A stretch of 32,370 nt of DNA. Origin: Chloroflexota bacterium. GTDB lineage: Bacteria; Chloroflexota; Limnocylindria; P2-11E. Positions within the stretch are counted from its first letter, which is position 1. The number at the start of each line of letters is the position of its first letter. The position numbers and the translations under genes are program-made. Under the pieces are notes generated by a model, which was given only the letters and a program-made list of their open reading frames with translations, had not been told where the DNA came from and ran no database searches. Below, piece by piece: positions 1 to 9,255 of this stretch. Location: positions 1 to 32,370 of the forward strand of contig VBFI01000062.1 in assembly GCA_005889275.1 (NCBI GenBank), read 5' to 3'.

Positions 1-557
1 CGGACATCGAAGTAGGCCGTGCCCGACGCGTCGCCGGACTCCGTCACGAACTCGCCGGTCAGCCAGAGGTTCAGGTAGTCGTGCGGCAGGCACATCCGGA
101 CGGTGCGCGCGTACGCATTCGGCTCGTGGGCGGCTAGCCACGCGATCTTCGGCGCGGTGTAGCCGGGAAGCGGCAGGTTGCCGGTCAGCTCGAGCACGCG
201 CTTGTCGCCGCCGAGCGTTCGCGTCAGCGCGGCGGATTCGACTGCCGTCGTCGTGTCGTTCCAGAGCTTCGCCGGTCGCACGGGCCGATCGCTCGCATCC
301 AGGCACACGAGCCCGTGCTGCTGTCCCGAGACGCCGATGCCACCGATCTCGAACCGCTCGGCGCGCAGGGCATCGCGGACGGCGGCGCGGAGCGCGTCGA
401 CCCACCACGCCGGGTCCTGCTCGCGCGTCCCGTCGTCGCGTTCGATCAGCTCATGCGGCGCGCGGCCGACGGCGACGACCGCCCCGGTCACCGCGTCCCG
501 AAGGACGACCTTGGTCGATTGCGTCCCGCAGTCGACGCCGATGAAGACGCGTCGCAT
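1..557 (-). CDS. xylB: Xylulokinase, C-terminus missing at window edge
   Basis: FGGY-family sugar kinase that phosphorylates D-xylulose to xylulose 5-phosphate, the entry to the pentose phosphate pathway. I translated the minus strand: it opens with MRRVFIGVDCGTQSTKVVL, the phosphate-binding loop of this family, followed by an ISGQQHG-like segment (GIGVSGQQHGLV), KLWNDTTT and NLPLPGYTAPKIAW, all typical of xylulokinase. About 185 codons are visible, roughly the N-terminal third to two fifths; the rest lies left of the window. The ATG is preceded directly by GAAAGG. It lies 20 bases behind the haloperoxidase-like gene on the same strand and across from xylFHG and xylA, which fixes the sugar as xylose. 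Family assignment is firm; substrate rests partly on context. Confidence 0.92.
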   Translation of the reverse strand, partial: MRRVFIGVDCGTQSTKVVLRDAVTGAVVAVGRAPHELIERDDGTREQDPAWWVDALRAAVRDALRAERFEIGGIGVSGQQHGLVCLDASDRPVRPAKLWNDTTTAVESAALTRTLGGDKRVLELTGNLPLPGYTAPKIAWLAAHEPNAYARTVRMCLPHDYLNLWLTGEFVTESGDASGTAYFDV

Positions 558-577
558 CCTTTCGCGCGGCGCCCTGC

Positions 578-2578
578 TCAGTTGTTGACGAGCCCCGCGA
601 AGTACCGACGCGCGAGGGCCCAGGCATCCTTGCCGCAGGTCGAGCCGACGATGCGGCCGGTGAAGTCGTCCGCCTGCACGTGGATGCCGCCGTAGAGTCG
701 CGACTGACCCGCCTGGTCGGCGGCGTCGTAGTACGTCGCCCATTGCAGCGCGATGTCGGAGCTCGGCCCGGCGTCGATCCGGAAAGATGCGGCCTTGACG
801 ATCCACTCCGAAAGGCCGCCCGGGAAGTATTCGCTGCCCGTGATCCCGGTCATGACCTCGGCGGCCGCGCGGCTAAACGTGCTGTGACCCGAGATGTATC
901 CCTGGAACGAGGGCGTGACGAACGTCGGCAGCTGATAGGGGATCCACGTCGTTCCGAGGATCCAACCGACGCGCGGGACGCTCTGATCCCCGGGACTACT
1001 GCGGCGGTGCCAAGCGCGGACCGCGATCTGGCCCTCTTCCCCCTTGAGAGCGGCCATCGGGCCACCGGCCGCGGTCTTGTCCTTCGTGATGATCTCGATG
1101 AGTCCGGGTACAAGTGGCAATCCTTCCTTGTTATAGGCCGCGAGAGCTGGGTCGCTCGACTGCCCAAGACTCGCCAGGTACCGGATCATCGAGATCGGCC
1201 GGATGCCGTCGTAGCGACCCTTGAGGCCCCAGGCCGCGATCGCCGCGTCGTGCACGGCGCCGTTGAGGGCGAGGTAGAGCTTCACGTCCCATTGCAGGCG
1301 GTCGACGACCGGGCCGGTCCCGCCGACGCGGAGGTCCGGAGCGAGCTGGTCTGAGACCGCGTTCGCGATCACGTTCCAGTGGCCAGGCGGCGTCTCTGAA
1401 GTCGGACCGTCCGCCCAGAACTCCGCGATCGCGCGGTAGAAGTCGCCTTGTCGGACGATCTGCGGCGCGTACGACCGACCGCTGAAGGGATTCGCGGGAT
1501 GACCGTGTCCGTCGTTCGATCCGAGATCGTTGTCACCGAGCGCAGCGGGCGACGTGTCCATCGAGGCATCGCTCGCGGGATCGAGGAGACTGCTGTCGCG
1601 GACGACCTCGACGGCCTGGGCTTTGTAAAGCGCCTGGGTCGCGGGGTCCGCGAAGCGCGGCGGCGGGCCCGGATCGATGGGCGCCCCCGATGCGGCGCCG
1701 CGCGGGATGGCGAAGGGACTCACGTGTCCCCAATGCGGGCCGACGGCCTGCTGAACGCCGTTCGTCAGTAGGACGCCGTTCTGGCTGATCATGTGTTCGA
1801 TCTGGAGCGGCTGCCAGCGGTCCGGGTCGGCGAGCGTGATCCCCGGCGTCCCCACGACGAGGGGTGCGTTGACCGGCGTGTACTCCGGAGCGCTGTACCC
1901 GTTCAGCTCGTTCGAGCCGTCCGTCTCCTCGATGTCCAGAAGCGCTTTCGCGATCCGGTTGCCGACCGCCGCCGGCGAGTCGCCATCGATACGGCTATCG
2001 GCGATGGGAAGGCACAGCGCGTCCATGAGGTCGTCGAATTCACCGAGCGACGCGTCGGCGCCGACCGACTTGATGAACCGCGACGTGAGCACGCGGTACG
2101 CCGCGTAGCTGATGGCCTCGTTCCGTGCGCCGCTCGGGTTCGGCGCGTGGAGCTTCTCCCTGAAGAGATAGCCGGAGGCGGTCGGGTCGTAGGCGGCCCA
2201 GGCGTCCCACATCGCCACCGAGACGTGGAACAGGTTGCGCGCGTGGACGGGGGGATTCGGCAGGGCGCGTCGGATCGCATCGAGGAGGGCTTCGTCCCAG
2301 CGACGCGCGACGGACCAGGTGGGATGAGCGGCGATGGGCGGGCACGTTGGTGCCTGTTCCCACGGACGCGTCGTCGCCAGGACCGCACCGACGACCACGA
2401 CGACGGCGACAAGCGCCGCCGGTAGGACGCGGACCCGTGCGCGGGCTGGGATCGGTCCAATCACGTTCACGTCGCCGGCCTTCGCCCTTCCCTTCTGCTG
2501 AGATGTGAGGCTAGCGGAAGGCCTCGGACCTTTGAGCTCAGCTTCCGCCGGGCGACCACGCGTGGGCGGCGAGGTCAC
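578..2578 (-). CDS. Vanadium-dependent haloperoxidase / PAP2-superfamily protein, membrane anchored
   Basis: 666 residues from the ATG. The vanadate/phosphate-binding signature of the PAP2-haloperoxidase superfamily is complete: K453-x6-R460-P461, S563-G564-H565, and S626-R627-x5-H633-x3-D637. One hydrophobic segment (about residues 53-67, valine-rich) near the N-terminus suggests export with a membrane anchor. In known members the bound vanadate oxidises halides with hydrogen peroxide; phosphatase-like activity is the alternative and sequence does not decide between them. The ATG overlaps the end of the upstream ASPIC gene by 41 bases. GTG codons at 2470 and 2464 lie behind a GAAGG and just before the hydrophobic segment, so a start there (about 630 residues) is equally possible. 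Likely co-transcribed with its upstream neighbour and with xylB. Confidence 0.85.
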   Translation of the reverse strand: MTSPPTRGRPAEAELKGPRPSASLTSQQKGRAKAGDVNVIGPIPARARVRVLPAALVAVVVVVGAVLATTRPWEQAPTCPPIAAHPTWSVARRWDEALLDAIRRALPNPPVHARNLFHVSVAMWDAWAAYDPTASGYLFREKLHAPNPSGARNEAISYAAYRVLTSRFIKSVGADASLGEFDDLMDALCLPIADSRIDGDSPAAVGNRIAKALLDIEETDGSNELNGYSAPEYTPVNAPLVVGTPGITLADPDRWQPLQIEHMISQNGVLLTNGVQQAVGPHWGHVSPFAIPRGAASGAPIDPGPPPRFADPATQALYKAQAVEVVRDSSLLDPASDASMDTSPAALGDNDLGSNDGHGHPANPFSGRSYAPQIVRQGDFYRAIAEFWADGPTSETPPGHWNVIANAVSDQLAPDLRVGGTGPVVDRLQWDVKLYLALNGAVHDAAIAAWGLKGRYDGIRPISMIRYLASLGQSSDPALAAYNKEGLPLVPGLIEIITKDKTAAGGPMAALKGEEGQIAVRAWHRRSSPGDQSVPRVGWILGTTWIPYQLPTFVTPSFQGYISGHSTFSRAAAEVMTGITGSEYFPGGLSEWIVKAASFRIDAGPSSDIALQWATYYDAADQAGQSRLYGGIHVQADDFTGRIVGSTCGKDAWALARRYFAGLVNN

Positions 2579-4220
2579 CGCGACGCACGACCGCGAATTG
2601 GTTCGCGGCGACGTTCAGCCAGGGTCCCGTCTCGCCATCGGGCCACATCACGCGAACGCCCGCGCCGGCCGCGTCGCCGAGCCCGAAATGGATCCACCCG
2701 AGCTGGCCTCCGCCGTGACCGCCACCGATGGTCAGCTCACGACGGACGACGCGTTCGCCGACGCGGACCTCCACCCAGGCCCCGATCGCGTCAACGTTCG
2801 GTGGGTCTTCCGAGACGCGGAGCGCGATCCAGTTGCCCATCGCCCGCGCTGTTGCCGCGTCGCCCTTTCCGATGTTTCGCCACAGCCGCACCGGCGCGCC
2901 GTAGTTGACCTGGATGAGGTCGAGCAGCCCGTCGAGGTTGAAATCGGCGAGCGCTGCCCCTCGTCCCCGCTCGAAGCTGAGGATGCCGGCGGCATCGGCG
3001 GCCTCGTGGAACGTCCCATCCGGTTGCCCGAGGAGAAGATCGCTCGGGTCCCTCAGCGCGTACTCGGGCTGCGCGGTGACGTTGCCTTTGGAGATGAAGA
3101 GATCGACGAAACCGTCGTTGTTGACGTCCGCGAACTCGTCGTGCCAGGCGGTGGATGGCCGGGTATCGCCACCGGTGAACGGCTGGGCGGCGTTGACCCC
3201 GCGCTTCAGCCCGACGTCGCGATAGGTCGGATGTGACGGGCCGACCGCCAGGGATTGCAGCCGGTTGTCCCCCTGGCTCGTGAGGAAGACCTCCGGATAC
3301 CCGTCCCCGGTGAGGTCGTAGCTCGCGATCCCCATTCCCTGTACCTGCACGGGCACCCACCCGTCGTCCGCTGTGTAAAGCGACGGCGCCTCATGCGGCC
3401 TGACGCGCCAGAGCTGCTCCTGGCCCTCGGTCGGCAGGTAATAGTGTTCGTCGTTGCTCACACGAAGATCCATCCGTCCGGACCGATTCCAGTCGCTGAA
3501 GAGCATCGAGAGCGCGCACCAGCTCGGGGTGAGCGGGATCGGTGCGCCGTAGGTCGCCCGGGCGGACGACGGTCGGATGAGCTCGTTGTCGAAGCAGAGA
3601 TGGTGCGGGTCGTTGCTCGCCGGATTCACGTAGTTCCCAAAGGCGAGCGTCGGTAGCCTCGCTCCGGCCTCCCACGCCGCGCTGAACGCCTTGGTCGCCG
3701 AGGTGCCACCGTCGAAACCAAGAGTCTCGTTCGCGCGCTCGAAGCGGCAGTCGCCGATGCCCCGCAGGAGGACGTTGCCACCGTTCCGGAGGACCACGAG
3801 GTCCGTGATCCCGTCGCCGTCGATGTCGATGGGATACGCGCCGTTGACCTGCTTCAAGTCCGTCGACGGACCAGGGAGGCGGGTGAAGCGAAGCGCTCCG
3901 CCGACCGGGCTGTCGTTCCGATAGAGGGCCGCGGAGTTACTTCCCCCCGCGAGGTACAGGTCGGCCTTCCCGTCGCCGTTGCAATCGAAGGCGGCGACCC
4001 CGCCCCCGACCGCGTACTCGAACCCGCCGTCGTACACGTGGTCGATGCCCGCACGAGCCGTCTCGTCGACGAAGCCCGGCGCATCGAAGGCGACCATCGG
4101 GGCGGGCCTGGAGAGAAGACCGCCGGCCGCGAGCGCGCTCACGGTGGCGACACACAGCAGCACGACAGCGGCGACGGCGATGACGCGAGACCGGCCGCGT
4201 AACGCGGCCACCGCCTGCAT
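2538..4220 (-). CDS. FG-GAP/VCBS repeat protein with ASPIC/UnbV C-terminal domain (CRTAC1-like)
   Basis: About 560 residues. An N-terminal hydrophobic stretch (about residues 13-33) is a signal peptide or anchor. Then come several beta-propeller repeats with calcium-loop signatures: FDCNGDGKADLY, IDIDGDGITDLV, FADVNNDGFVDLF and LADFNLDGLLDLI. The C-terminal 90 residues (NWIALRVSEDP, GAWVEVRVGERVVRRELTIGGG, HFGLGDA, VRVMWPDGE) match the ASPIC/UnbV domain. It is probably extracellular; function unknown, with adhesion or scaffolding plausible. A TTG at 4226 is in frame, but I chose ATG 4220 because GGAAGGG sits 8 bases upstream of it. It overlaps the haloperoxidase-like gene downstream, implying translational coupling and perhaps a joint extracellular role. 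It diverges from xylF. Confidence 0.85.
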   Translation of the reverse strand: MQAVAALRGRSRVIAVAAVVLLCVATVSALAAGGLLSRPAPMVAFDAPGFVDETARAGIDHVYDGGFEYAVGGGVAAFDCNGDGKADLYLAGGSNSAALYRNDSPVGGALRFTRLPGPSTDLKQVNGAYPIDIDGDGITDLVVLRNGGNVLLRGIGDCRFERANETLGFDGGTSATKAFSAAWEAGARLPTLAFGNYVNPASNDPHHLCFDNELIRPSSARATYGAPIPLTPSWCALSMLFSDWNRSGRMDLRVSNDEHYYLPTEGQEQLWRVRPHEAPSLYTADDGWVPVQVQGMGIASYDLTGDGYPEVFLTSQGDNRLQSLAVGPSHPTYRDVGLKRGVNAAQPFTGGDTRPSTAWHDEFADVNNDGFVDLFISKGNVTAQPEYALRDPSDLLLGQPDGTFHEAADAAGILSFERGRGAALADFNLDGLLDLIQVNYGAPVRLWRNIGKGDAATARAMGNWIALRVSEDPPNVDAIGAWVEVRVGERVVRRELTIGGGHGGGQLGWIHFGLGDAAGAGVRVMWPDGETGPWLNVAANQFAVVRRGDLAAHAWSPGGS

Positions 4221-4268
4221 CGTCAACGCCCTTCCACAGATCGCGAGTGTCGCGCATCTCGCGAAGAC

Positions 4269-4281
4269 CCGGTCTGACCGG
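4269..4281. promoter_or_regulatory. Palindrome CCGGTCTGACCGG in the divergent xyl intergenic region
   Basis: Perfect 6-1-6 inverted repeat between the leftward ASPIC gene and rightward xylF. The GGTC-N-GACC core is shared with the palindrome in front of the GntR gene at 28725-28735. It looks like an operator for a dimeric regulator; which one is unknown. No convincing -35/-10 pair was found in this 180-base gap. Confidence 0.4.
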
Positions 4282-4399
4282 TCGAGCCGGCGGTCCGACG
4301 CCGGGGCTGGTTGCTCGTATGTCAGAGAAGAGGGTGATAGCGTGACGTCCGCGCAAGACTTTCGCGCGACCCTCCACAGGGGAAGGAAGGTGTTACCCG

Positions 4400-5479
4400 A
4401 TGCGTAGACGCTTGGTCGTCCTTGCGACAGGTCTCACGCTGATCATTTCCGCGTGCGGCGGGGGTGGCGGCGGTGGCGGCGGCGGCGGTGCCGCAACTTC
4501 GGCCGCGACGACGTGCACGGTCGGAGTCTCCTGGAACAACTATCAGGAGGAGCGGTGGGCGAAGTGGGACGAGCCCGCGATCAAGGCTGCCATCGCGGCC
4601 GGCGGTGGGAAGTACGTCTCCAACGACGCCAAGTCGTCGGCGGAGACCCAGGCGAGCAACGTCGACAACCTGATCTCGCAGGGCGCGAAGGTCGTCGTCA
4701 TCCTCGCTCAGGACGGCACGGCCATCAAGCCGGCCGTCGCGAAGTCAATTCAGAACGGCGTCCCGGTCATCGCCTACGACCGGCTCATCGAGGACCCGAA
4801 GGCTCTTTACATCACCTTCGACAACGTTCTCGTAGGCAAGCTCGAGGCGCAGGCGGTCTTCACGGCGAAGCCGAAGGGCAACTACGCGATCATCAAGGGC
4901 AACAAGGCCGACGCCAACGCCGACTTCCTGCGGAGCGGTATGGAGCAGGTCATCGGCGCCGCCGTGAAGTCCGGCGACATCAAGATCGTCGGCGAGACCT
5001 ACACCGACAACTGGGACCCGGCGAAAGCGCAGACCAACATGGAGCAGATCCTCACGCAGAACCAGAACAAGGTCGATGCCGTTCTCTCGGAGAACGACGG
5101 CATGGCCGGTGGCGTGATCGCTGCGCTCACCGCGCAGGGCCTCGCCGGCAAGGTGCCGGTATCCGGTCAGGACGGCGATAAGGCCGCCCTCAACCGCGTC
5201 GCGCTCGGCACGCAGACGGTCGACGTCTGGAAGGACGCGCGCCTGCTCGGCAAGACCGCCGGCGACGCGGCGATCCAGCTCTGCAAGAATCCGGACCCGA
5301 GCAAGGTCACGGGAACGGCCAAGTTCACGACGCCAGGCAACAACAGCCTGAGCTCGATCCTTCTGACACCGAACCCGATCACGCAGGCCAACTTGAACGA
5401 CGTCCTCACCGCTGGCTGGGTCACCAAGGCGGATCTGTGCCAGGGCGTACAGACCGGTAAAGTCACCGCCTGCAATTGA
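4400..5479 (+). CDS. xylF: D-xylose ABC transporter substrate-binding lipoprotein
   Basis: 359 residues; periplasmic-binding-protein type 1 fold that delivers xylose to XylH/XylG. Signal peptide with lipobox IISAC, lipid-attachment Cys19, followed by an unbroken run of 11 glycines (20-30) as a flexible tether. Family landmarks: GVSWNNYQEERW (42-53), the NGVPVIAYDRLI strand-turn (119-130), YITFDNVLVGKLEA, SENDGMAGGVIAAL and VSGQDGDKAALNRV near the C-terminal sugar site. SD GGAAGGAAGG at 4381-4390 lies 9 bases before the ATG. First gene of the importer operon; a strong hairpin follows it before xylH, a usual way to make more binding protein than permease. Xylose specificity is inferred from XylF-like motifs plus xylA/xylB nearby. 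Confidence 0.92.
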   Translation: MRRRLVVLATGLTLIISACGGGGGGGGGGGAATSAATTCTVGVSWNNYQEERWAKWDEPAIKAAIAAGGGKYVSNDAKSSAETQASNVDNLISQGAKVVVILAQDGTAIKPAVAKSIQNGVPVIAYDRLIEDPKALYITFDNVLVGKLEAQAVFTAKPKGNYAIIKGNKADANADFLRSGMEQVIGAAVKSGDIKIVGETYTDNWDPAKAQTNMEQILTQNQNKVDAVLSENDGMAGGVIAALTAQGLAGKVPVSGQDGDKAALNRVALGTQTVDVWKDARLLGKTAGDAAIQLCKNPDPSKVTGTAKFTTPGNNSLSSILLTPNPITQANLNDVLTAGWVTKADLCQGVQTGKVTACN

Positions 5480-5503
5480 CACGCTCGCGACCCACGTGAC
5501 GAA

Positions 5504-5540
5504 AAGCGCCCCGCCCTCGCTCACGCGGGGCGGGGCGCTT
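5504..5540 (+). terminator. Hairpin between xylF and xylH (partial terminator or mRNA stabiliser)
   Basis: Perfect 13-bp GC-rich stem (5504-5516 with 5528-5540), 11-base loop, followed by CTTTA. The T-run is short, so partial termination or protection of the xylF 3' end is likelier than a full stop; xylH starts 40 bases on without an obvious promoter. Confidence 0.65.
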
Positions 5541-5580
5541 CTTTACATACGCGTATGACGGAGGTCGAAGCAGCGAGCTG

Positions 5581-6942
5581 ATGGGAGTTTCCGTTCCCGG
5601 CGAGGCCTCCGCGGAGGGCCAACCCGCCGCGCCGATCCGCTCACTCGTCGATACCGTTCGGTCGGCGTTCGCACCGGTTGCCGGCTTATTGCGCCCGCTC
5701 GAGGTCGACACCCGGATGCTTGGTTTGATCGCGGCGCTTGCCGTGATTTGGATCGCCTTCGACGTGCTGTCCGGCGGAACCTTCCTCAGCCCCCGGAACC
5801 TCTGGAACCTGTCAGTTCAGAGCGCGTCGATCGGGATCATGGCGACCGGGATGGTGCTGATCATCGTCTCCCGGAACATCGATCTTTCGGTCGGGTCGAT
5901 GCTCGGCTTTCTCGGATACACGATGGCGATGCTCCAGGCGGTCTGGATCCCGCAGAGCCTCGGGCTCGGATTCGAAAAGCCGTACACGTGGATCGTCACG
6001 CTCATCGTTGGCATCGCGCTCGGAGCGCTGATCGGGGGTCTGCAGGGCTTCATCGTCGCGTTCGGCGGTGTCCCCTCGTTCATCGTCACGCTCGGCGGCC
6101 TCCTCGTGTGGCGGGGCCTGATCTTCCGGTACGCGCAGGGACAGACGATCGCGCCTCTCGATACGACTTTTCAGATGCTCGGTGGTGGGACGGTGGGCAC
6201 GCGCGTAGGAGCGCTGGGGGAGTGGCCAAGCTGGGGCCTGGGCGCCGTCATCTGCGTGGCGATCGTCCTTCTACAGATCGCCGCGCGCCGCCGTCGCCGC
6301 CGCTACGGCTTTCCGGTACGGCCGATGTGGGCGGAAATCCTTGTCGGCGCGGTCACGTGCGGCGTGGTGCTCGGAACCGTCTGGGTCGCCAACAGTTACC
6401 CACTCCCGGTCAACGTCGCGGAACAGGTCGCCGCCGAGAAGGGGATTGCGGTGCCGCCGGGCGGCATTCCGACCGGAGTCGCGTTTCCGGTCGTGATCAT
6501 GCTCATCGTCACTCTCGTCGTCACCTTTCTCGCCACGCGACGGCGGTTCGGTCGTTACGTCTACGCGATCGGCGGCAACCCCGACGCTGCGGCTCTCGCC
6601 GGAATCAACGTGCGGCGGACGATCCTGCTCACCTTCGCGCTCATGGGAAGCCTCGCCGCGGTCAGCGCCGCGGTGCAGACCGCTCGCCTCGACGCCGCGG
6701 TGACAAATCTCGGTGTTCAGAACGAGCTCGACGTGATCTCGGCCGCGGTCATCGGGGGAACCTCGTTCTCGGGTGGCATCGGCACGGTCCCCGGCGCGAT
6801 CCTCGGTGCCGTGGTCATGCAGTCGCTACGCTCAGGCATGGTGCTTTTGCTCGTCGACTCGCCGACCCAGGACATCGTCGTCGGGATCGTGCTCGTCGCG
6901 GCGGTCGGCATCGACACGCTCTTCCGCCGGCGGGTGAGCTGA
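5581..6942 (+). CDS. xylH: Xylose ABC transporter permease
   Basis: 453 residues, BPD_transp_2 (RbsC/XylH) family; forms the membrane channel of the xylose importer. Multiple hydrophobic segments are evident. Family motifs: [20 protein letters not shown] (EAA-like region before residue 105), [34 protein letters not shown] and the C-terminal [20 protein letters not shown] basic loop of six consecutive arginines near residue 240, then YGFPVRP, corresponds to the cytoplasmic loop that makes XylH longer than RbsC. The 453 residues exceed the roughly 390 of E. coli XylH, mainly through an N-terminal tail of about 45 residues. A GGAGG lies 16 bases before the ATG, rather far, so a slightly later start cannot be excluded. 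The stop overlaps the xylG start. Confidence 0.9.
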   Translation: MGVSVPGEASAEGQPAAPIRSLVDTVRSAFAPVAGLLRPLEVDTRMLGLIAALAVIWIAFDVLSGGTFLSPRNLWNLSVQSASIGIMATGMVLIIVSRNIDLSVGSMLGFLGYTMAMLQAVWIPQSLGLGFEKPYTWIVTLIVGIALGALIGGLQGFIVAFGGVPSFIVTLGGLLVWRGLIFRYAQGQTIAPLDTTFQMLGGGTVGTRVGALGEWPSWGLGAVICVAIVLLQIAARRRRRRYGFPVRPMWAEILVGAVTCGVVLGTVWVANSYPLPVNVAEQVAAEKGIAVPPGGIPTGVAFPVVIMLIVTLVVTFLATRRRFGRYVYAIGGNPDAAALAGINVRRTILLTFALMGSLAAVSAAVQTARLDAAVTNLGVQNELDVISAAVIGGTSFSGGIGTVPGAILGAVVMQSLRSGMVLLLVDSPTQDIVVGIVLVAAVGIDTLFRRRVS

Positions 6943-7751
6943 TGATCACTCCCACCGCTACGCCGAGCGCGCCGGTGCAGCGCGTTCCGATCGTTGAGAT
7001 GCGGAGCATCCAAGTGGCCTTCGGCGGTGTCCGCGCCGTCGCGGGCGTGACGATCGATCTCTACCCGGGCGAAGTCGTTGGTGTCGTCGGCGGGAACGGC
7101 GCCGGCAAGACCACGCTTATGCGGACGCTGTCCGGAGCGCGTCCTCCCGACGCGGGGCAGATCCTGGTGAACGGTCAGCCGGTCGCGATCGGGAATCCGC
7201 GCGATGCGAAGGCGCTCGGCATCGAGACGATCTACCAGACGCTCGCACTCGCGGACAACCTCGACGCGCCCGCCAACGTCTTCCTCGGCCGAGAGCTGAC
7301 GGGGACCGGCACCCTCAACGATGCGGCGATGGAGTCGGCGACGCGAAAGGTCATTGGCCGGCTCAATCCGAATTTCAAGAACTTCAAGACGCCGGTGCTG
7401 CGCCTCTCGGGTGGGCAGCGGCAGGCCGTCGCGATCGCGCGGGCGATTCATTTCAACGCGCGAGCGCTGATCATGGACGAGCCCACCGCCGCCCTCGGTC
7501 CCGCGGAGACCGCGCAGGTGCACAACCTCATCAAGCAGCTCAAGAGCGAAGGCATCGGGATCTTCCTCGTAAGCCACGACATCCACGATGTGTTCGATCT
7601 GTCCGAGCGGATCAGCGTCATGTACCACGGCAGGCTCGTCGACACCGTGAACAAGAACGACGTGACGACCGACGAAGTCCTCGGGATGATCATCCTGGGA
7701 AAGCCGCCGACGAAGCTCACGCGCCAGGAGCTGGCCGAGCTACACGGCTAG
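6942..7751 (+). CDS. xylG: Sugar ABC transporter ATPase, single-domain
   Basis: 269 residues. Energises xylose uptake by hydrolysing ATP at the cytoplasmic face of XylH. Complete ABC cassette: Walker A GGNGAGKT (50-57), signature LSGGQRQ, Walker B ALIMDEP and H-loop SHD. The ATG overlaps the xylH stop in ATGA, so translation is coupled. The same reading frame is open for 1.2 kb upstream, but that part is a shadow of xylH. Unlike E. coli XylG or RbsA, which have two fused cassettes (about 500 residues), this protein has one, so two copies must pair on the permease, as in FrcA-type importers. Its TAG stop lies in a CTAG shared with the convergent xylA stop. Confidence 0.9.
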   Translation: MITPTATPSAPVQRVPIVEMRSIQVAFGGVRAVAGVTIDLYPGEVVGVVGGNGAGKTTLMRTLSGARPPDAGQILVNGQPVAIGNPRDAKALGIETIYQTLALADNLDAPANVFLGRELTGTGTLNDAAMESATRKVIGRLNPNFKNFKTPVLRLSGGQRQAVAIARAIHFNARALIMDEPTAALGPAETAQVHNLIKQLKSEGIGIFLVSHDIHDVFDLSERISVMYHGRLVDTVNKNDVTTDEVLGMIILGKPPTKLTRQELAELHG

Positions 7752-9145
7752 GACCGGCGGCCTCCGGCGCGGCCGGCGCGGGAAGCGTCCGCGTCCTTGG
7801 GCCCTTCGACGCGGTCCACGGCCCAGATGCGGCGGTTGACCAGGCCCTCGAGAAGCTCCTGCTGTCCGGACCTCGGCCGCGGATCGATCCCGCCGGCCGC
7901 GACGCGGCGCTCCAGGTCCGCGAGCGTCACCGAACCCGAGAGGATCGCCGTGCCGAGTTGACCCGACCAACCCGCATAGCGCTCCTCGCGAGGCGCCGCG
8001 AGCGTCCCGTGCTCGACCATGTCGGCGGCCGCGAGGAGGGCTTGCGCGAGCGTGTCGATGCCGGCGATGTGGGCGTGGAACAGGTCGCTTCGGCTCACGC
8101 TTTGCCGCCGAAGCTTCGCGTCGAAGTTGAAGCCGCCGGCCGTGAGACCACCGGCGGCGAGGATCTCGTGGAGGGCCAGCGACAGCTCGTCGACGGAGTT
8201 CGGGAACTGATCGGTGTCCCAGCCATTCTGGTAGTCGCCACGGTTGACGTCGATGCTGCCGAAAGCGCCGAGCGCGATCGCACTCGCGACCTCGTGATGG
8301 AAGCTGTGACCTGCCAGCGTCGCGTGGTTGGCCTCGATATTCAGTCGGTACTCGCCAGCCAGATCATGACGCTGCAGAAACCCGACGACGGTCGCGACGT
8401 CGTAGTCGTACTGATGCTTCGTCGGTTCCTGCGGCTTCGGCTCGATGAGGAGCGTTCCCGTGAAGCCGATGCGGTGCTTGTGCTCGGCGACGAGCGTCAG
8501 GAACCGCGCGAGCTGGGCCTCCTCTCGGGCGAGATCGGTATTGAGCAGCGTCTCGTAGCCTTCGCGCCCGCCCCAGAGCACGTAGTTCGCGCCACCGAGG
8601 CGATGGGTGACCTCGAGCATCGTCTTGACCTGGGCGGCGGCATACGCAAACACCTCGGGATCGGGATTCGTCGCGGCGCCCGCGGCGTAGCGGGGGTGTC
8701 CGAAGAGGTTCGCCGTACCCCAGAGGAGCCGTGCGCCCATGCGAGCCATGTGTCCTTCGATCCGGTCCACGCTCGTGTCGAGATTGGCTCGCGTCTCGGC
8801 GTACGTGCGGACCTCGGGCGCGACATCACGATCGTGGAACGCGAAGAACGGGACGCCGAGCTTCTCGATGAACTCGAACGCCGCGTCGAGCTTCGCATGC
8901 GAGGCGGTCCCGGGGTCGACGCCGGGCGTGAGCCACGGGCGATCGAAGGTCCCCACGCCGAAGACATCCGAGCCCGGCCAATTGAACGAGTGCCAGAGGC
9001 AGACCGCGATCCGGAGCTGGTCCTCCATTCGCTTGCCCAGCACGACACGGTCGGGCTGGTAGACGGCGAACGAGAGTGGGTCGGACGAGCCTGGTCCGCC
9101 GTAGGCGATGCGGCCCGGCACTTCGGAGAAGAAGGCGTCGCCGAT
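7748..9145 (-). CDS. xylA: Xylose isomerase
   Basis: Interconverts D-xylose and D-xylulose in the cytoplasm, feeding XylB. It matches the larger (E. coli-like) class: NPLSF-like [35 protein letters not shown], the catalytic FHDRDVAP, metal-binding [46 protein letters not shown] and [11 protein letters not shown]. The start is unclear. Alignment with family N-termini puts it near 9145, where GGGAGGA (9157-9151) stands 5 bases before an ATC codon. The nearest ordinary codons are ATG 9262 (adds about 39 residues and overlaps the divergent regulator) and GTG 9121 (loses part of the N-terminus). The C-terminus runs about 25 residues past LVNR, where relatives end. Identity is certain; the 5' end is not. 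Confidence 0.93.
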   Translation of the reverse strand: MGDAFFSEVPGRIAYGGPGSSDPLSFAVYQPDRVVLGKRMEDQLRIAVCLWHSFNWPGSDVFGVGTFDRPWLTPGVDPGTASHAKLDAAFEFIEKLGVPFFAFHDRDVAPEVRTYAETRANLDTSVDRIEGHMARMGARLLWGTANLFGHPRYAAGAATNPDPEVFAYAAAQVKTMLEVTHRLGGANYVLWGGREGYETLLNTDLAREEAQLARFLTLVAEHKHRIGFTGTLLIEPKPQEPTKHQYDYDVATVVGFLQRHDLAGEYRLNIEANHATLAGHSFHHEVASAIALGAFGSIDVNRGDYQNGWDTDQFPNSVDELSLALHEILAAGGLTAGGFNFDAKLRRQSVSRSDLFHAHIAGIDTLAQALLAAADMVEHGTLAAPREERYAGWSGQLGTAILSGSVTLADLERRVAAGGIDPRPRSGQQELLEGLVNRRIWAVDRVEGPKDADASRAGRAGGRRS

Positions 9146-9255
9146 CTCGGTCCTCCCGCGCTGCCGGTGCGCCGAGCGCTTGCAGGAGGTTAGCGCACAT
9201 CGCGACGCGGGCCGCGCGCGCTCGACCCAGCGCCAAATCGTTAGGCTGATCGTCA

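Noticed and set aside
5748-6941. Long open frame in phase with xylG, suggesting a fused N-terminal domain
   Set aside because: It is an arginine-rich shadow of xylH; the ABC protein has its own ATGA-coupled start at 6942.
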